Assembly (NCBI GenBank): GCA_014871385.1
Contig: CM026426.1
Span: 62,535,599 to 62,599,598, forward strand
DNA length: 64,000 nucleotides
Direction: 5' to 3'
Source of the DNA: Ceratodon purpureus
Taxonomy: Eukaryota; Streptophyta; Bryopsida; Pseudoditrichales; Ditrichaceae
Shown: piece after piece, positions 1-12,953 of the stretch
Position numbering within the stretch: the first letter of the stretch is position 1
How the letters are laid out: each line of letters begins with the position of its first letter
Notes under the pieces: generated by a model
The model's input: only the letters and a program-made list of their open reading frames with translations
Database searches by the model: none
What the model was told of the DNA's origin: nothing
Translations under genes and position numbers: made by a program

Positions 1-215
1 TGGGGAGCGTTGGTAAGAAGAGGACCATCGAGGGTGGGCTTGGGGGATTAGGGGGTCCAGTGGGAGCAACTTCTAAGAACTTGTTAGGTGGGGGTTTAGA
101 GGCTGAAGGGGTTGGGAACGAGGGCGAAAGGGAGAATGCGATTTATGAAGATGGAGTGGGTCAAGGCATGGGCATTGGAATCAGTAGCATTGACCCCAAT
201 GTTTGAAGAGGAGGG

Positions 216-2064
216 ATGGAAAATTCAGAGACATATGAGGGATTTATGGGCACTCAATTTAGGGACAGTGAAAAAGTATTTCCCACAAATGAACTCATTT
301 CGCATCCCCGTAGAAGGGCCAGAATTCCAAATGATGAGACTTTGGTTCATGAGCAGCGTCGCCGGAGGGTGAATATTTCCGAATTGCCTATACTTGAGAG
401 TGAAAGTGAAGACTATAGTGATGAGGAAAATTATAGCGAGGATGAGGATGGAGAAGGTGCACCGGAAGATCGTGAAAGTGTAAAATATTTATTCCGTGAT
501 GAGACATGGAATAAAATACATTTTACATATGATTAGTCTCCTCTAGAATTTCAAGGTGTATGAATGACGTGTATTTTTTGGAGGTCCTTCTCCACAATGT
601 TACAACTTTTTGACATATTTTGGACACATCATATACTTTGGGACATCGTCAAAGAAACCAATAGGTATGCCACAGTGGTAAATGGGGTAGGAAATACTAT
701 AGAGGGAGAAGGTTGGAAGGAATTCACGATGGCAGAACTCAAGGCATTTATGGCAATTTGGTTATATATGGAAATGAAGCGTCAACCGAACATCAAGTTG
801 TATTGGCATAAGAAAGGTTCTACCTTTCATTTTTCTATGACACATTTTTATTTATGGATTTGACTAGAAGTTTGCACATTACAAATCCGGCAACCTACAT
901 TTGTTAGAAGGATTTACCGGGGCATGACAAATTGGGGCAAGTGAGGTGGTTGATCGAATGCATTAGGGACAATTGTAAGAATTTGTGGAAGCTAAGGAAA
1001 TATTGCACTATTGACGAAATGATGATTCGTTACAAAGGGTCGTATTGTCCCTTACGGCAGTATATGCCACAAAAACCTCATAAATGGGGCATCAAAGTGT
1101 CGTGCCTTGCATGTTCAACATCCAAATATGTTTGAAATTTCTCTATATATTGTAGAAAATGCCAAATAGAGGAGGTTGGGCTTCCGGTTTCTAGTGGGGA
1201 GCCAAAATTGGCACATAAGGTCGTTATAGATCTTACGAGGGAAATTAGCGGTAGAGGGCATGTCATTGCTATGGACAATTTTTTCACAAGTATTGGACTT
1301 TTCAAGGACTTGCTTACAAGGAGTATCTATGCTACAGGCACTATGCAATCTAATCGCATTGGTTTACCTATTGTGTTTAGGAACCTCAAGGTCTATATGA
1401 GGAAGGAACAAGGGTGGATGGATTGGAGGATGCATAAATCAAGGTCTCTTTCTACGGTCCTGTGGAAAGATAAAAAACGCGTTCTACTTTTATCAACTCA
1501 TGCACAACCCACAACGGCACTAGTTTTGCCTATCCAAACCATACCACGTCGGAATGGAGCGATATGGGAGGAAATTCCTACATCTTCCATGCACCTAGAG
1601 TACACCACTCATATGCGAGGGATTGATATTGCGGATCAACTTTGCGCTACGTATTGCACACAAAACCGTTCGCACAAATGGTGGCATCGAATTTTTTTGG
1701 TCCTTGACATGACCGTGGTGAACATGTTTTTAGTGCACCTTGACAAGTCGAAGACATCAAATCCCGTTCGTAAACCTATGACACATTTGCAGTTTAGAAC
1801 AGAACTATATGAGGCATTACTATGAAATTGGAATGGGCGGGAAGATGACGACTACGTAGTGCCTCGTAGAGCTCCGGATTTGTGTTTTCCAACGTATTCA
1901 AGGAAAAAAGGTTATTGTGTAGTGTGCAATAAGGTAAGGACTAGTTTGGGAAAAAGGCCACATTTCTATTGTGCTTCATGCGATAACAAGTTCATGTGTG
2001 TAACAAATGATACATGTTTCCAAAGGTTTCATAAGGAGCTTTGTCGCCACATGCTTGCAAATGT
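216..2064 (+). pseudogene. piggyBac-like transposase relic
   Basis: Remnant of a DDE_Tnp_1_7 (piggyBac) transposase, which cuts and pastes DNA at TTAA sites. An acidic Asp/Glu/Ser-rich N-terminus (about 366-500) is followed by the helical segment with FDIFWTHHIL (about 610-640). The catalytic region comes next: DEMMIRYKGSY (about 1014), MDNFFTSI (about 1271) and GIDIADQL (about 1619) carry the three expected aspartates. A C-terminal cysteine-rich finger (CVVC, HFYCASC, about 1917-2030) matches the family's C-terminal zinc domain. The copy is dead: in-frame stops lie at 534 (TAG), 561 (TGA), 905 (TAG), 1133 (TGA) and 1823 (TGA), and the frame shifts near 860. The end at about 2064 is approximate; GTGAGT there could be a splice donor. 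No terminal inverted repeats or TTAA duplication were identified; the left end may lie outside the window. Confidence 0.85.
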
Positions 2065-2185
2065 GAGTTTCAATCTCTCTCATTTGATTTTTACTCTAAA
2101 ACAATGTAGACATTTGTTTGATAAATGTAGCTTTCAAGTAATTCATGTATTATTATTCTTTTTTTCCTCCCTTCGTACCTCATGA

Positions 2186-4403
2186 ATTTTGTATGTAGTA
2201 TTTTTTCAAATTCTAGCGATTATAATTTCATAAATTCACAAAAAAAAATTAAAATTAAAATAAGTTTGTTTATTAGTTTTGAGAATTTTTTAGCCAAACA
2301 AGTAATAGATATGAGAAATTGAAAATTCTCAAGCCCCTCATAGTTATCTTGTTTTGTACAGAGACGCAATTGAGACCCAACCGAATTGGGTCCGAAGCGC
2401 CATAAGGGTGTAAAGAGTATCGGCGGAATTAGGGGCGGAGACACATCTAGGGCGGATTCTACTGGAAGGGGGCTTCGGACGAATGGCGAGCGGGGACATG
2501 GGACAAATACCATGCGTTGGGGGCGCTGAGTTGGCGCGAGGGAGGACATGTGATGGCATGCCATGCGAGGGCGTAGGGGATGGGCAGCAAGGGGCATGGG
2601 AAGGGGTAGGCATCGCGGGTTGAGAGCCGGTGTAGTGGCGTGGGGTAAGGGGATAGTCGAAGGACTGGGAAAAGATAGATGAAGAATCGAGGGCGGAGTA
2701 GGGAGAGGTCGCTGCAAGGGCCTTTGAGGATGGGTCTGTGTACCTCTCCGTCCCCTCTACCACCTGTCCCAAACCTCCAATGTCTGTATCAGTTACAAAT
2801 GTTTATTTAGAGCTTGGTATTTACATTTTTTGTTTGGGAAAATATTTTGAATTTGAAGTTTATATAGGGAAGCATGTTCTTACTGCTTGGATCATCTATT
2901 TTGTGAGAATTGAATTTTTAAAATTTTTAGAAATTATTACAGTGGATATGTTGTAGAATCCCCCATTTGAGTTTATTTTTTAATTTCTATCAATGTTACA
3001 ATCCTTTTTTACTTCTTTTTTTTTCAAACTTGTACTAGACATTGTTTGCTACTTGAATATAAAAAAACCCCCCAAAATATGAAGTGGAGAAATCTCCTTC
3101 TACAAGTGGTCAAACTTTGGTAATTGTCTCGGGCACCCTCAAATTTTAAATTAAAAAAACCAACAAATCCTATAATCTTGTAACCCATGCGGTCAAAAAA
3201 CATAAAAAAATTATGACATATTCCAAATATCATATTCTATAAGATATTACGGTTAAATTCTCCCGAATATGAAAAATAAAAATAAATAAAAAATAAAAAT
3301 AAAAACGGCTTCTCCAAGAATATGGCAGATTTTCATATTTTGGGCACCAAAAATGTCAAGGAATTTTAGGGGTTAAGAGATAACATACAACAAATCGTTT
3401 AAGTTTGTAAAAAAAATTCTATATGAATCTTATACTTTGCTGCATCCTAATGCAAATGCTCACCAACGACCCCAAGACGGTTTTATAGTATTTAGGGGAT
3501 ATGCTAGGCTTGGTTGAAAAAAAACGCTTCTGGAGCTACTTTCATGGGCAGTAGTAGAAAAAATAAATTAAAATATGTTTAAATTTGTAGGAATTTGACT
3601 AAAAAATAGATAAAAAACGGGAAAATACTTTGCAACCATACATTGAATTTTGTACAACATAAATGACTAAAGAGTGGAATATTCTGTGCAAGTAAATGCT
3701 AAGTAACTATAACAAATGTGAAAAGAAATGCAAAGTGGCTGAATGAAGTGTGAAGAAAAATGCTTAGTGAGAGAAAAAAAGTGTGAAAAGAACATTGAAA
3801 ATATAAAAAACAAAAAATAAAAACACAAAGGAGAACAGTGGAAATTCGAACTAGTATTCATATGTTCATGTTCGATGATCTTATGCACTTGAAAATCACA
3901 CAATACACAAGCATGCACTGAAATGCACAAGTGAAATACTCAATGATAGAATTTTAAAATCACATGTTACAAAGGTCAATCACTGAAATGAAATGCACAA
4001 GTGATGTATTGAAATGCACAATAGAAATGCTAAATTACAAGTACATGGAATTACAATTCTAATCCTAACTTGTGAGTCACTAGTGAGGGAATTGAATCCT
4101 TGTCGCAAAGCAACACTCGCCATTGCAGCACTAGTGTTCTGCACACACAAACAACCCACGTTAATTGCAAAACAAAAATAGGTTAGATAAAAATCCGGAA
4201 GTTGCCACTGCTAACAAGCTGCCTTTCACAGGCCAGTGTTTGCACCTCCAAGTCAATGCCGCTAATCCAATATTCTACTATCAAGGAGGACATAGATCTT
4301 CACATCTTGAGCTTCAAAGCCAAGATAGCATCATGGAAACTAATGCAAAATTGACGTTGAGGATATTAAAATATCAAGCGTTCCCTTCTGGGATCCTAAA
4401 ATG
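2186..4403. other. AT-rich intergenic stretch
   Basis: No convincing gene is seen. A GC-richer patch lies at about 2380-2770. The rest is AT-rich with short A/T homopolymers (for example about 3270-3305) and only short chance ORFs. Confidence 0.5.
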
Positions 4404-4722
4404 TTAGAAATAACCAGATATCACTAAACCAGAATCAGATATTACGTTATCTTTCAATTTTTTGGTTAAGTAGATAAAATTTAGGCTAGAAATAATCCAA
4501 GTTAGTAGTTAGTCAGAACCAGATCTTTAAGAATCATTAAAATTGTTAAGTTGGATTCCTTTTTCGGATAGGATACTGGATCCGATCCGATCAAAGGTTG
4601 ATTCTTATAATAACCGCATTCGGGATCCGATCCGGCGCGGTGGTAATCATGACCGGATAACGGTCAGACCGGTACGATGGCGGCGGCAATTAAACGCCGC
4701 ACTGTAATAATGATCCGCGAGA

Positions 4723-4730
4723 TATATAAG
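4723..4730 (+). promoter_or_regulatory. TATA box of the gag-like element
   Basis: TATATAAG followed by GC-containing DNA lies about 160 bp before the ATG at 4886. Just upstream (about 4560-4640) GATCCGATCC-type repeats occur, and similar ones recur at 6650-6690 and 7510-7550. This suggests that the flanks and the ORF belong to one element. The LTR assignment is inference. Confidence 0.4.
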
Positions 4731-4885
4731 CAGGGATGTTTAGAGTTTGGAAGTCTTTTTGCAGATTGTAAGCTAGAGAGTGAACAGGTGGCGAGGTGTC
4801 CTTTCTAATTTACCAGTAGTTGAATTGCCGGGTTTCTTGATGTTAGATCTAGCAAGTCGGATAGCGAGTGACGTGAGTGTTAGCG

Positions 4886-6934
4886 ATGGCTCCCATATTG
4901 CTCAGGACCATTCAGCTTGCGATTCCGGAAATGGAGGAAGGAATGCAGGAGCTAATAGAGGACCTCACCCGGATGCGGTGCGAGGGCTTCCTGACTTAGC
5001 CATGGCTACTAGAGAACGAGGCGATGGTGAGGGAGTTAGTGGAGGGTCCGGGGAATCTGTGAGAGAACACCGTCCAAGGTCATTCAAACCTGTAGAAGTT
5101 GGGCAAATGTTTACGATTTCGCTCAACAAGGACTAGGTTGGGCGGCTAGGTCATATGGATTTGTCCGAAGGAAGTTCATAGGGAAGATCAATTCGAAGGA
5201 CGAATACATAGTGACCAAATGTAAGGATCTGAGAGAGAGGCAGGTTTTAGCTTTTACTGTTCCAATCATGTATCCGGAAAAGCCGGCCAGAGTCACGGTG
5301 ACGGTAGAGAACACCATCTTTGGTGCCCTTACCGGTCAGAGGGAGGCCAACTGGGCCATGATCATTCAGGACGTCATCCAGAAACTCCTTCCTAGAATCG
5401 GAAGGAAACCCTCCCCCATCACACCCTTCTTGTTTCATCTGTACAAAAAGTATGAATGGCTAGTGGAGAAAGAGGAGGATGACTTGAAGGTGGTGAAGCA
5501 CCTCATGGACTTCAAGAAGGATAACGACATTAAAGTTGGTCAACCGGGAGGGGACGAGAGGGATATGAGTTCAACTATTGATCCGCTATTGAGGGATGAC
5601 CCTTCCCGAGCACTCCGAGAGGACATTTGGGATGCTCAGGCAAACTATGAGCGGATCGATTCACTACTTCGGAGGTCTTGCGGGGCGATGGGCGGATGCA
5701 AGCCAGAGGATCTGCTCCGGAAGATCGAAGCGTTAGAAGAGCAGCCCACCTTAGGGCAGAGAAGGAGCAACTAGAGATCCAGGTGACGAATTTGTCAGTG
5801 GAGTTGGGAGTCAAGAGTGAGGAGGTCCGGCGATTCCACGCAAATCAGGAGCAAGTCCTAAACCAGATCCGGTACTTGTCGGACAACCGGGAAATGTTGT
5901 CAACAAAGCGAGATTGTTTGATGATGATTTTCGGGGGAACAACGGCGAGGCCAATGCAAAAAAGATCGTTGGGATCACGTGCAGGTACGACATAGCGATG
6001 ACAAAGACTTTGGAAGCTATGCGGAAGTTGCTTGAGCCGCAGCCTCCAATCCGGGTGATGGTTCCGACCACTCCCGGATCCCCTTCCGTTGTCAGCAAGA
6101 AGGAAGGGGAGTCCACTGTGGCGCCGTAGTAGATAGAGTTTAGGGTGCCTAGGACAATGGAGAAGGAGACAGTTTGCTCACCGCGGATGAGTGAGGGCCA
6201 GCCCGGAGGATCATCTCGGATCTAGTCTCCGGTCCGATCTCCCGTGGTGATTGTACGGGAGATGATCCTACGGGAAGAGGCGCGACTTCCGTCGCCAGAA
6301 CCCCACCGGGTGGAGCACGATAAGGTGATCACCCTTCCTCATACGAAAGTGATCCACTCCCAATCGAGTGAGCGGATGGTGATTGAGGAGTTCACCCAGG
6401 TTCCCGCATCAGCCTAGGTAGTGGACGTTGTAGTAAGTTTGAAGAGGGAGCATGCACCAACGACGGAAGTGGGACCAGAATGGAAGGTAATTCTGTCTCC
6501 ACCTGGATGTCAGTGGATCATCACTTCTTCCTCCACCTCCCAGACTCCCAATGTCACTCCAACGCCAACAATGACTCCACTGTCGGAATCGCCATCATCG
6601 TCAAAGGAGGCGCATCGGAGCGAGAGACTGAAGAAGCAACCCGCTCTGGTTACGACTGATCCGATTGATTTGTGATCCGATGCAAAGGAAGAGTCCGCGA
6701 AATCTGACTCTTCCGCGAGTTATCCCTCCGGTATTACCGGAACTCCTACCCGGAATCCAACGCCAGTTGGAACCCCGACAAAGTCCCCTCAATAGCGGAT
6801 CTTGACTTGGTCTCACGACAAAGAAATTGGTGGACAAGGCTGCTCAGAAAGCGCAATAGGCGGGAAGATTAGAACAAAAGCCGAAGCGGTCAAAGGACGA
6901 CAAGAAGAAGGTGAAGAAGACAAAGACACAGTAA
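4886..6934 (+). pseudogene. Gag-like coiled-coil ORF, degenerate
   Basis: I do not recognise this family with certainty. The reading begins at the ATG at 4886 with a helical acidic segment and shifts frame near 5100-5125. It then runs through a globular-looking part (about 5125-5540, including LAFTVPIMYPEKPARVTVTV), shifts near 5745 into a coiled coil rich in Glu/Gln/Leu (about 5740-5900), and shifts again near 5920. A Ser/Pro/Thr-rich region follows, then a strongly basic Lys-rich tail ending at the TAA at 6932-6934. In-frame stops at 6127, 6130, 6223, 6415, 6793 and 6857 are all TAG, and one at 6673 is TGA; each fits a lost CAG or CGA codon. The globular, coiled-coil and basic layout resembles a retroelement gag or an extra ORF of a non-autonomous LTR element. 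No protease, RT or integrase follows. Confidence 0.45.
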
Positions 6935-6949
6935 TTCTGCCACTTGTCA

Positions 6950-7880
6950 CTTTTTCCGTTTCATAGGGGTAGAATTTGAATCTGAGATCTGGATTAGTCG
7001 CAGTGATAGGATTCTAGGTAGTTGAATTGGAATTAGGGTTTTTGCTGGAACTTTTGGCGTGGCCGCTTTTGTGAAAGCCTCCGCTTATTTAAGTGGGGCT
7101 GGTGGCGTCTGCAAGATCCTTGTTTTTGCATGATTCCTTCCTATATTCCTTATCAATAAAGTATTTGTGTTTTCCTACACTATGTGTGACTTCTGTCTAA
7201 GTGTGAATAATCCAAGAAGATAGTGAAAGTTCTACTGTAGACCAAATGCGAAGGTGACGGAAGTTGTAGAACATGACGCACATTGTCATGGTTTTGAGAT
7301 TGAGCAGAAGGATCAAACAGGCTGTCGTAGGAGTTGAAGCCTCAGCTTCTAAGACTCTAACTTATCTCACACGGAATAGCCGTCGCTAAGTTCGTAGCAT
7401 ATCGAGGGGTACTTGATCGGGCTCCCTGAACTTCTAAAGTGGTTCCGTAGTCAGTGGGTGAAGTATTGAGAGGTGGAACGGGTCGCCTAGAGATAGCCGG
7501 ATCTTAGGTCTCCCGGATCCGGATCGGTGTGTTGTTGTAGTCTCACGGATCGGAAGGAATCATTTGTATGACCTGCTAACCAGAGCCTTCTAGGTTAGTT
7601 GTGAGGTGATATGTAGCCAGATACGTTGGGATTGGTTGACTAAATTATTGAGAGAAGGAGATAGAAGATAGGGAAGAGACGTAAAGGAGAGAAGGAAAGA
7701 GCATTTGGTTCTGGAGATACAATTTGGACGAAGAGAAGGGAAACCGGATCACTTAAGAGAGGATATCCGACAAAACACAATTGAGTCCCTGGATCGATAC
7801 TCGGATAGGAAGAGAGTTTTACACGGATAGGAATAGAGTTTTACTTGTTTTTGGTGCTAACTGGAAGAAAAGCAATTTTT
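6950..7880 (+). other. LTR-like non-coding flank of the gag-like element
   Basis: After the basic tail the DNA has no ORF but holds a TATA-like TTATTTAAG (about 7084) and AATAAA (7155-7160), the order expected in an LTR (promoter, then poly(A) signal). I could not find a matching direct repeat upstream, so terminal repeats are not demonstrated. Confidence 0.3.
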
Positions 7881-8859
7881 TGTGTTCTGACACCCCTTGT
7901 CGGCCCACCTTAACAGCCTCTTTCTAAGACTAAATAGCCTCTCTGTAAGAAAAGGACTTAAGTGAAAATTATTTCTGGCCATACATGCGCACAACAAGGG
8001 GTGAGTTCTTACCTAATCTATTCCTTTGGAACGATTATAGAAATTTCAGAGAGGAAAAACACCCCTCATCCTCTACCCACCCCAAGACAAGGAGAGACCC
8101 TATCTTGGCCAGCATAAGGTATTCCGGGATCAGCCTAGACAGATGTCAGGACAATGAGAGATTTCTCCAGAGCTTGATGAATGGATTCACCCCTTAGGGC
8201 GGTGCACAGGCTGCCTCACAGTTAGCCTTCATGTTGACCTTAAAAAGGCCTTGTTGTGTGTCCAATTTGATGCATTCAACATCTCCGGAGCAATGTAAGG
8301 CCTCCATCCCTCTACCAAAGGTTTCCCATTGTTAACTTTACGAGAGCCACAGTAGAGTCCTTTAGAATTGGCAGGTGCTTTGGAAAACTCTCGTCCGCCC
8401 CTTCTTGCATCCAATGTTAGGGATATATTATCCCGAAGGCATCCAGCACGTCGTGGTAAGAGAAATTCTGATCCAACTCATGTGAGAGAGCCTGAGCAAC
8501 CTCTTCACACACACAAGAGCCAAAGGGGTTAGAGACGTTGAGCCTAGACAAAGTTAAAACACATCAAAATCTAAAGAAAGCATGAGATCCTAAAAACCTG
8601 GCTGATCCAACAAACTCGGTTGATCCAAAAACCGTGGCCGCATGAGTGAAATCTCGGTAAATAAGCAAGCAAGATTTGAAACAACAAGCATGTGCAAACA
8701 GACAAGGAAGTAAATTGACGAGCATGTAGAATGAAAGGATTAAGAAACGAACCCGAAATTTGACGTTCCACATTGAGCTGACAACGATAAAGTTCCTCCT
8801 CAGTTACTAAGTGAAGCTCACCGGTGCTCTTGTCATGGCACCGAGCAATCATATTGGTG

Positions 8860-10069
8860 GTTCCAAAATTGAGTATTGATACTTCAAGGCAGAATCCCCG
8901 GGGAGCTCCTTCTAGGCCATGGGAATGGCCTTGTGCTTTAATTCAAGCAATTTGTATTACTCTATGAAATCGTGTTTGCCGAAGGCTGTGCGAGGCTCAA
9001 TGTACTTTGCCGCAAGCTCACCCTGTGCCACCTTCACAGCTTCTAGAAATCACATATGAAAATATCACGTGCTTGTGAGAATTTACAAAGAAGGTGAACA
9101 CAAGAGACCAATGGTTGGACTATCAATAAGGAGAGTAGGACCTGAATATCAACCAGAGTCTCAAGGTTATTAGTGGCCGTGGCATTGGGCTTTTTTTGAG
9201 AGGGCGGTGTCATGTCCAAGCCCATCTTCATCACTATTTTCTTGTACTCATCAAAGACTCGTTGGGCTGCACTTCGAATTGAAATCCAACGTGTTGTCAC
9301 ATTCCTCAACATCTTGTTTCCCTTAGTTTCCATGAGGCTAAGGAGCTTCTAGAGTTCAGCATGCTTATTGTTGCTCCTGCAAAAATAAGTGTAGATAGAT
9401 GCCAACATGCCTTTCAAACGAGAGATCATAGGAAAATTAAGTGTTTGCACAGCAAAGTTAATCCGATGGTTTGTGCAGTGTAATGCCGAGCATGAAGGCC
9501 GCAGTTCTTTTCAACTGAGTGGTGATGCCAATATAGGTGTCCTGAAATGTGCTCACACCATCCGTGCCGAAGGAAACGAGCTTTGAAGCCACCTCCTCTA
9601 GAGTTAGTCCACCCTCGTTGAGGAGGGCGTTCAGAATCACCTGAGTGAGGTAATTAGAGCTACCATCCTCAGAAACGCAAGACAGGTGGAGGAGATGCGG
9701 CACCCTCTCCCAATCTTTCACGACATACACATGTACACCACACCAGGCACTGTTATCTACTGCATTAACCTCATCTGCACTGATCGCAATTACATCCGCA
9801 CCCTATACATCTGATTTCAAAGCCTTTAGTAGAAACAGATGCATATGCTCACAAAAGTCCCACCCGATTGTCTCACTCCAATGCTTTCCAGGCACATTCT
9901 TCACCTTAAGGTGCTCCAACAACACATGACACCTCTTGTAATCTACCATAGGACGACCATGACTCAAAATCTCAAACAATACAGCAAGTTGAACTCCCTT
10001 TCTTTTACTCTCAGCAAGGACACCTCCACAAACATGCTCTGCCTCCGAGCCAGCCTGCTTCCGCCCCAC
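8860..10069 (-). pseudogene. hAT-like transposase relic (ZNF862/DUF4371-like)
   Basis: On the minus strand a transposase-like reading can be followed from 10069 to about 8860. It contains ILSHGRPMVDYKR and GKHWSETIGWDFCEH, then ADVIAISADEVNAVDN (about 9795), YVVKDWERVPHLLHLSC, LVSFGTDGVSTFQ (about 9560) and an NHRINFAVQ-type segment, then VTTRWISIRSAAQRVF (about 9290). This order is that of hAT-family transposases related to ZNF862/DUF4371 proteins, with a catalytic-type Asp in the SADE and FGTDG segments. The frame is broken by TAG at 9803-9805 (Q in relatives), a one-base insertion near 9470, TAG at 9349-9351 and several stops after 9040. Whether the minus-strand ORF at 8571-8852 is its last exon is unclear. 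Terminal inverted repeats were not found. Confidence 0.75.
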
Positions 10070-10089
10070 CCAGAGCTTGCAATTTTTTA

Positions 10090-12953
10090 AATGCTTGCAC
10101 TCTAGTTTGTATAGGTATCCCCCACCCTCATCTTAGGCAAAGGAACACCATTGAACCAACAAGACCTCTTCCCTTCGTGCTTTTGAAGGTTGTCATCCTT
10201 CAGCACCATCACCGTCCTCCGGCCATCCAAAGTTGTGCACATGGTGCACAACATGGTGAAAATACACTACGGTTGTACGAATTTGTGGTCAGAGCACAGT
10301 TTCAAGGCATGGTGAAGGTTTGGACCCATAATCACTACAATTTCTTTTACTTTGTGTTAAAATTAAGAAGTAGGCATAGTTTAACATCCCACATACATTA
10401 AAGATTGCATGACAAAAAGTTCCTTGGATGCAAAATATGCATCTTTATGAAAAGAAAATTACAAAGATTGTATTGTGACAGATTCAGGATTCACATGTTT
10501 GTACTCGTTTTGTCAACTCAAAGTTTTAATTTTTACATTTAAAAGAGTAGTGGGCAATCTTATAATCTTTAACCAACATGCCTTACTATTTGATTATACC
10601 AAATAATAGTATATGATTGAAAAACTTAACAGATGTGGGTTTTTTTTGGAGGGCCCCAAACATGAGTTTAAAATCAGATTTGTTTATTTTGTTTTGGGAA
10701 TTTAGTTAAAAGACTTGTTGGTGCAGAAGGGCCAAGAATTTAATTTTGATAGAACTGAACTTTTCACTTCCATTTGGCACATCAAATATTCATGCCTTGA
10801 AATAAGCTCTGGCCCTTAAAAATCCTCTATAGATTCCTTTTTGTACGTGTATGTATACGTTTGTACTTTTTGTAGATTTTGTCACCTCCCGGAGGCATTT
10901 GAATTAGGATCCATCTAAAGTGTCAAGTGACTTATGGTGCTACTGGTCGGGGCAAGAATATCTCGGGTGCTGCATTTTGTACAATTTGTACTTAGTTTGT
11001 ACAACTTATTCAAAACTGCTAGGAGAGCGATTCTAGCGTATTTTCACCCAACACCCCAACAATGTCACCAAGGTCATCAAAAATCTCCTCTCCCTAGACA
11101 AACTTCGCTGCCCACACTCCTTGCCAGCGCCGAGTTGCGGCACTCACCCCAAAGCCCACACTTTTCGTTCTCTTAGCCGCAACCGCGGCACTTAAAGATT
11201 TGCTCACCTTCCTCTTCCTCGATCTGAGGACGACAAGTGGGTGATGGACGAGGTAATCGTGGCGGGCTCCGATGCAAAAGGTGAAAAAATGGTCTCACAT
11301 GCTCTAGGACACTCGAGCGGGCGATTAGCAAGAGAGGAAAGAGACTCCTCCAAACGCGTCTCCGAAACGTGCATGAGATTGTCATCTCCCTGCGCCAAAA
11401 TCCATCCAACCCAAATCAAGGAGAAGCCACAAGATATTTCCCCACCCAGAACTGTTTCTTCCAAAGCCGAAGAATTTCACCTTCATGCCCAATGGGAGAC
11501 TTAAAGGCCGCGGAGCCATCGCACCAAGACACCCCAAAATCCCAACACCCCAGAATATGCAACCCTGCCCAAAACCCCCAACACTCCAGCCAACCCCAGC
11601 CCACAACTGAGATTGCCCTAGCTGCACACACAAATTGCAAAGCTTGAACAAAAACCCAACAATAGAACTCAATGCGAAGCTCCGGAAAACAGAATTTAGA
11701 CAAATTGTAAGCATACAAAGATCAATTGACGTAGGAAGAGAAGTGATTTGATCAGCCTTCACAGGCCAACTTAAATAATGAACGTAAGCAAGTGTAATTG
11801 CGCATTGCACAATGCACAAAGAAACACCAGAGGGCATCCACAACCAAAGGTGGCACATTGCAAGGGAAATCGGCGGCACATAATGGAGTCAAGAGTAAAG
11901 CAAAATCGCAGATGCGGCAGAGTGAGGGGCAGGAGGAGGAGGAGCACATTGGCGGCAGAAATTCAGAGTTGTGAATCACACAGAATCTTCAATTAATGCA
12001 ATTCGAATGACAGAATTTATTGCTAGAGATGAATGAGCTCGGGTACAATGGAGGGCTCTTAATGCTCCTGTGCGGGAGCAATCGGACGGCAAGCAGCGGT
12101 TTTGGGCGGGGTTAGGGTTCGCCACATGGACGGCTAGGATATCGCCGCCAAGCGAGATGGGGATGTGGGTGGGGAGGAGTGGGGCGAAGAAGTGGGCTGT
12201 TGGGGTCGACTTCGGAGCTCTTTGACACTTCAATCCGGAAGTAGAAGCGTTGTTCTTGTGCTTTTGGTAAACAACCTAATTCACCTTCACAGCTATGTTG
12301 CGGATGTCCCAGTCCTTCATGAATTGATCACGAGAGGCAGGCGCGCCTTGATCCCTGAGTTTCAAAACGAATTTGATGTGCAGGCTTTTAATTTTTTGCA
12401 ATTGGAACTCCGAGACGAAGGTTTTCTTCAACAAATGCTTTGGTTTTGGGAGACATGCTGGACGTGAAGCGAGACCTCTCGTCATCCTTCACAGTATCGT
12501 GCACAATCAATCTGTCAACATTCGTGTGGCGGGGATGTTGGGAAGATTGTAGTTTAGTGCAAATGACTTTGGATTATGGAACACTCATTTTATTCAGAGT
12601 TCTTCATTGTCAACACATACATTCTCTCACATGACCATGTAATGAAGCTGTAGCTCCCTCATGTTTGATAGCAAAATGAAACAAACCAAGTTCCTGAAAA
12701 TTTGCATTTGTCTTCCTGAACGCAATGGAGTTCTGGAACTTTGAATTTGTTTTGTTTTAAAATCGCTTTGCTGTGGTAATACTCTTTCAAGACATGGTCT
12801 GACCACCTCTGTGTGCCATGGCGTTGGGAGGCACCATCGAGATATCCCCCGATGAACTATGTTAGCGAATTCGTCATTTACAAACATCGGGAGATCCCCC
12901 GATGTTTAGTCTCAGATGTAGAAATGTCCTGATGTTTTATTTCAACTGTGCAG
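10090..12953. other. Intergenic region upstream of the FCP1-like exon
   Basis: AT-rich to about 10930, then C-rich on the plus strand (about 11040-11640) and G-rich (11920-12260). Overlapping ORFs on both strands are short and mutually exclusive. Upstream exons of the FCP1-like gene should lie here if the gene is spliced, but I cannot place them. Confidence 0.4.

Noticed and set aside
2220..2772. Overlapping minus-strand ORFs (165 and 142 codons)
   Set aside because: Two frames over the same GC-rich patch with Pro/Ser/His-rich readings, no domain, and no splice or start support.
11382..11879. Hydrophobic 165-codon minus-strand ORF as a membrane protein
   Set aside because: The plus strand is C/A-rich here, so the antisense reads as Leu/Trp/Gly. 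Starts and overlapping ORFs on both strands disagree and no family was recognised.
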